Shown here one piece after another: positions 61,056 to 64,000 of a stretch of 64,000 bases of DNA (position 1 is its first letter; every line of letters starts with the position of its first letter). The DNA comes from Mycetocola_A sp015752285 (GTDB lineage Bacteria > Actinomycetota > Actinomycetes > Actinomycetales > Microbacteriaceae). Both the position numbers and the translations under genes were made by a program. A model generated the notes under the pieces. It was not told where the DNA came from. It worked only from the letters and a program-made list of their open reading frames with translations, and did no database searches. Location: assembly GCF_015752285.1 (NCBI RefSeq), contig NZ_JADOUY010000002.1, forward strand, positions 186,001 through 250,000, in the 5' to 3' direction.

Positions 61056-62662
61056 GCTTCAGGATCCACGTCAGCGGCGCAGCCAGGGCCGCCGTCGATG
61101 CGGTGGTCCCGACCCTTGTGACCGACCTGGTCGCGTCGGGAATCACCGGTCAGGATGCCGCACTCTGGGGTCCGGGCGCAGAGGACGAGTCAGGCAAACG
61201 CCTCGGCTGGACCGAAGCGACGACCGTGTCTCGCCCCTTGGTCGCTGAGATCGAAGCGTTGCGCGCGGAACTCGCCGAGGCGGGTGTCGAGCACATCGTC
61301 CTCGCCGGAATGGGCGGATCGTCGCTCGCTCCCGAGGTGATCACCAGGACGCTCGGCGGCAACCTCACGGTTCTCGACTCGACGGCGCCCGGCCAGGTGC
61401 TCGCGGCTCTGAACGACCGACTCGAGGCATCCGCTCTCGTCGTCTCGTCGAAGTCTGGTTCGACTGTCGAGACCGACAGCCAGCGACGGGTCTACGAGAA
61501 GGCGTTCACCGACGCAGGCATCGACCCGCGCGGCCGCATCATCGTCGTGACCGACCCCGGTTCTCCGCTCGACGCGTCTGCCCGTGAGGCTGGATACCGC
61601 GTATTCAACGCTGACCCCAACGTCGGCGGACGCTATTCGGCGCTCACGGCATTCGGCCTGGTCCCCTCCGGGCTGGCCGGGGTCGACGTCGGTGCTCTCC
61701 TCGACGAGGCCGACTCGGTCGCCGTCGAACTGTCGATCGACGACAAGCACAATCCGGGTCTCATCCTCGGTGCTGCGATCGCCGGCACGTCGCCGCTGCG
61801 CGACAAGCTGGCCATCGTTGCAGACGGAACACACATCGTCGGTTTCGCCGACTGGGCTGAGCAGCTCATTGCCGAGTCAACGGGCAAGGAAGGCACTGGG
61901 CTGCTGCCCGTCGTCGTCGACACGCTCGCCCCCGAGATCTCCGGTGCGTACGACGACGTCCAGGTGGTGCGACTCGTGGACGACGCGTCTGCCCTTCACT
62001 TGTTCCCGCACGACCGTCACGAGGGCGAAATCCTCGTCTCGGGAACGCTCGGGGCACAGATCCTGGTCTGGGAGTATGCCACCGCGATCGCCGGCCGGAT
62101 CCTCGGGATCAACCCGTTCGATCAGCCGGACGTCGAGTCGGCCAAGATCGCCACGCGCGGTCTGCTGGACGCACGTCCGGCTCCCGCCGCTCCGCTGTTC
62201 GTCGACAACGGGATCGAGGTCCGCGGGAACGCGGACGTCCTCGGAGGCGCCAGCACGGTCAAGGAGGCCATCGACACTCTCGTCGGCCGGCTCGACGGGA
62301 ACGGCTACCTTGCTGTGCAGGCCTACGTCGACCGCGTCGCGTTCCCACAGCTGGAGGGCCTTCGTGCGATGCTCGCCGGGATCGCCGGACGTCCGGTCAC
62401 CTTCGGTTGGGGCCCGCGGTTCCTGCATTCCACCGGTCAGTTCCACAAGGGAGGCCCGGCTGTCGGGGTATTCCTGCAGATCACACAGGACTCGGAGACG
62501 GATCTCGAGGTCCCGGGTCGCCCGTTCACCTTCGGGCAGCTGATCCAGGCCCAGGCCCAGGGCGACGCCAGCGTTCTCGCGGATGCCGGTCGCCCGGTCG
62601 TCACGTTGAACCTGACCGACCCAGACAACAACATCGTGTCACTGTACGAGGCGATCAACTAG
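61052..62662 (+). CDS. pgi: Glucose-6-phosphate isomerase
   Basis: It interconverts glucose-6-phosphate and fructose-6-phosphate, returning carbon from the pentose phosphate pathway to zwf. The 536-residue protein has the SIS-domain motifs VLAGMGGSSLAPEV and VVSSKSGSTVETDSQ and a C-terminal FGWGPRFLHSTGQFHKGGP. It is of the actinobacterial type and starts with GTG overlapping the tal stop. The placement of pgi between tal and zwf is a common actinobacterial order. Confidence 0.93.
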   Translation: MSFRIHVSGAARAAVDAVVPTLVTDLVASGITGQDAALWGPGAEDESGKRLGWTEATTVSRPLVAEIEALRAELAEAGVEHIVLAGMGGSSLAPEVITRTLGGNLTVLDSTAPGQVLAALNDRLEASALVVSSKSGSTVETDSQRRVYEKAFTDAGIDPRGRIIVVTDPGSPLDASAREAGYRVFNADPNVGGRYSALTAFGLVPSGLAGVDVGALLDEADSVAVELSIDDKHNPGLILGAAIAGTSPLRDKLAIVADGTHIVGFADWAEQLIAESTGKEGTGLLPVVVDTLAPEISGAYDDVQVVRLVDDASALHLFPHDRHEGEILVSGTLGAQILVWEYATAIAGRILGINPFDQPDVESAKIATRGLLDARPAPAAPLFVDNGIEVRGNADVLGGASTVKEAIDTLVGRLDGNGYLAVQAYVDRVAFPQLEGLRAMLAGIAGRPVTFGWGPRFLHSTGQFHKGGPAVGVFLQITQDSETDLEVPGRPFTFGQLIQAQAQGDASVLADAGRPVVTLNLTDPDNNIVSLYEAIN

Positions 62663-62697
62663 CTTTCAGCTGGTGTTCGCTCTCACTGAGGAGCTGT

Positions 62698-64000
62698 ATG
62701 TCCCCCGTGGATATCACCCCGGAATCCAACCCGCTGCGGCTGGACTCCGATCGTCGACTGAACCGGATCGCCGGGCCGAGTGGTCTCATCATCTTCGGCG
62801 TGACAGGTGACCTGTCACGCAAGAAGCTGATGCCTGCCGTCTACGACCTGGCCAACCGAGGGCTTCTGCCCCCCGGGTTCTCCCTGGTCGGTTTCGCGAG
62901 GAGAGACTGGGAAGACCAGGACTTCGAGCAGGTCGTGCACGAGGCCGTCAAGGCCTACGCGCGCACGGAATACCGCGAGGAAGTCTGGAACCAGCTCGCC
63001 CAGGGCATCCGATTCGTGCCAGGTGAGTTCGGTGACGACGCTGCATTCGAGCAACTCAAAGAGACGGTCGAGAAGCTGGATGCCGAGCGCGGCACGATGG
63101 GAAACCATGCGTTCTACCTCTCCATCCCGCCGAAGGCGTTCCCCGAGGTCACCGAGCAACTGCGTCGGTCAGGACTCGCGGATGCCAGTGAGGGCCAGTG
63201 GCGACGTGTGGTCATCGAGAAGCCGTTCGGTTCAGACCTCAAGACCGCGCGGGAACTGAACGCGGTCGTCGAATCGGTCTTCCCGCCGGACTCCGTGTTC
63301 CGGATCGACCACTACCTGGGTAAGGAGACCGTCCAGAACATCCTGGCCCTGCGTTTCGCCAACCAGATGTTCGAGCCGATCTGGAATTCGAACTACGTCG
63401 ATCACGTGCAGATCAGCATGGCCGAGGATATCGGTGTCGGCGGGCGAGCCGGCTACTACGACGGCATCGGTGCTGCCCGCGACGTGATCCAGAATCACAT
63501 CCTGCAGCTCCTCGCGCTCACCGCCATGGAAGAGCCGCTCTCCTTCGACGCGAAGGATCTTCGCGCCGAGAAGGAGAAGGTTCTTGCCGCGGTGTCCCTC
63601 CCCGCCGACCTCGGTGCTGCGACGGCTCGCGGCCAGTACGCCGGCGGATGGCAGGGCGGCGAGAAAGTGCCTGGCTTCCTCGAAGAAGACGGCATGTCGC
63701 CCGAGTCGACCACTGAGACGTACGCGGCGATGCGGCTCGATATCAAGACAAGGCGCTGGGACGGAGTTCCGTTCTACCTGCGGGCAGGCAAGCGCCTCGG
63801 ACGACGCGTCACAGAGATCGCCGTCGTCTTCAAACGTGCGCCCCAGTTCCTCTTCGCCGAAAGCCAGACCTCCGAACTCGGCCAGAACGCCCTCGTGATC
63901 CGGGTGCAGCCCGACGAGGGCGTCACGATCCGTTTCGGTTCGAAAGTGCCGGGCGCAGGAACGCAGGTCCGCGACGTGACCATGGACTTCGGCTACGGGC
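62698..64000 (+). CDS. zwf: Glucose-6-phosphate 1-dehydrogenase (3' end outside window)
   Basis: It oxidises glucose-6-phosphate to 6-phosphogluconolactone and makes NADPH. The visible 434 codons include the NADP-binding FGVTGDLSRKKLMPAVYDL, VIEKPFGSDL, the substrate and catalytic motif RIDHYLGKE, and GYYDGIGAARDVIQNH. The reading frame is open to the end of the window, so the last part (about 70-80 residues by family length) is missing. The ATG has a gaggag site. In actinobacteria opcA and pgl usually follow. Confidence 0.96.
   Translation, partial: MSPVDITPESNPLRLDSDRRLNRIAGPSGLIIFGVTGDLSRKKLMPAVYDLANRGLLPPGFSLVGFARRDWEDQDFEQVVHEAVKAYARTEYREEVWNQLAQGIRFVPGEFGDDAAFEQLKETVEKLDAERGTMGNHAFYLSIPPKAFPEVTEQLRRSGLADASEGQWRRVVIEKPFGSDLKTARELNAVVESVFPPDSVFRIDHYLGKETVQNILALRFANQMFEPIWNSNYVDHVQISMAEDIGVGGRAGYYDGIGAARDVIQNHILQLLALTAMEEPLSFDAKDLRAEKEKVLAAVSLPADLGAATARGQYAGGWQGGEKVPGFLEEDGMSPESTTETYAAMRLDIKTRRWDGVPFYLRAGKRLGRRVTEIAVVFKRAPQFLFAESQTSELGQNALVIRVQPDEGVTIRFGSKVPGAGTQVRDVTMDFGYG

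Overview
The window is from the chromosome of a high-GC actinobacterium, most likely a member of the Micrococcales close to Microbacteriaceae. The markers are RbpA, the WYL-regulator pair PafB/PafC, the mycothiol ligase MshC, an actinobacterial di-heme QcrC, a DUF222/HNH protein, many GTG starts, and GTGA/ATGA overlaps between genes. I place it by gene content and gene order only, since I could not run a search. Almost all of the DNA is coding, and most genes are core metabolism. I see no prophage, CRISPR array, rRNA operon or complete insertion sequence.

Layout. 1-5.8 kb: the end of a respiratory block (qcrC, cut by the window edge, and ctaE), divergent trpD, a PTS-dependent dihydroxyacetone kinase operon dhaKLM, and two small genes including a pterin dehydratase. 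5.8-10.5 kb: an accessory patch with a TetR-controlled 14-TM efflux pump, a gene-free stretch, a VOC protein with an AraC regulator, and an atypical SDR. The gene-free stretch carries a convincing chromosome dimer-resolution site (dif) at 8443-8470, so this part of the window should lie at the replication terminus. 10.6-14.9 kb: NfeD-SPFH-GDPD, rbpA and lnt. 14.9-27.8 kb: helY, tatC, tatA, pafC, pafB, an FKBP lipoprotein, trmI, a HAD phosphatase, a PAC2 protein, mshC, uppP and an M20 peptidase. This resembles the neighbourhood that carries the Pup-proteasome genes in mycobacteria, but those genes are absent here.

27.9-41.1 kb: tRNA-Leu(GAG) with a strong terminator, a DEAD-like helicase, a GDSL hydrolase, a D,D-carboxypeptidase, a SpoU methyltransferase, a sirtuin, a truncated GT-B protein coupled to an alpha/beta hydrolase, treS with a DEDDh exonuclease, a RibD/DHFR-like reductase with its TetR regulator, and the HNH gene. 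41.1-47.7 kb: rpmE2, an ABC ATPase, the divergent glgA(glgM)/glgC pair, serB, fabG and a DUF3099-zinc ribbon-SURF1 chain. 47.7-54.7 kb: an ABC-F ATPase, a MalY-type PLP enzyme and the operon sufB-sufD-Rieske-sufC-sufT. 55.0-64 kb: ctaA, a NUDIX gene with ctaB, and the pentose-phosphate/glycolysis operon tkt-tal-pgi-zwf, where zwf runs off the window.

Several modules work together. qcrC, ctaE, SURF1, ctaA and ctaB all serve assembly of the cytochrome bc1-aa3 branch and its heme A. glgC, glgA/glgM and treS handle alpha-glucan and trehalose. dhaKLM feeds dihydroxyacetone phosphate into glycolysis using PEP-derived phosphate. tkt, tal, pgi and zwf make NADPH and pentoses. Most regulatory calls are inferred from palindromes beside regulator genes.
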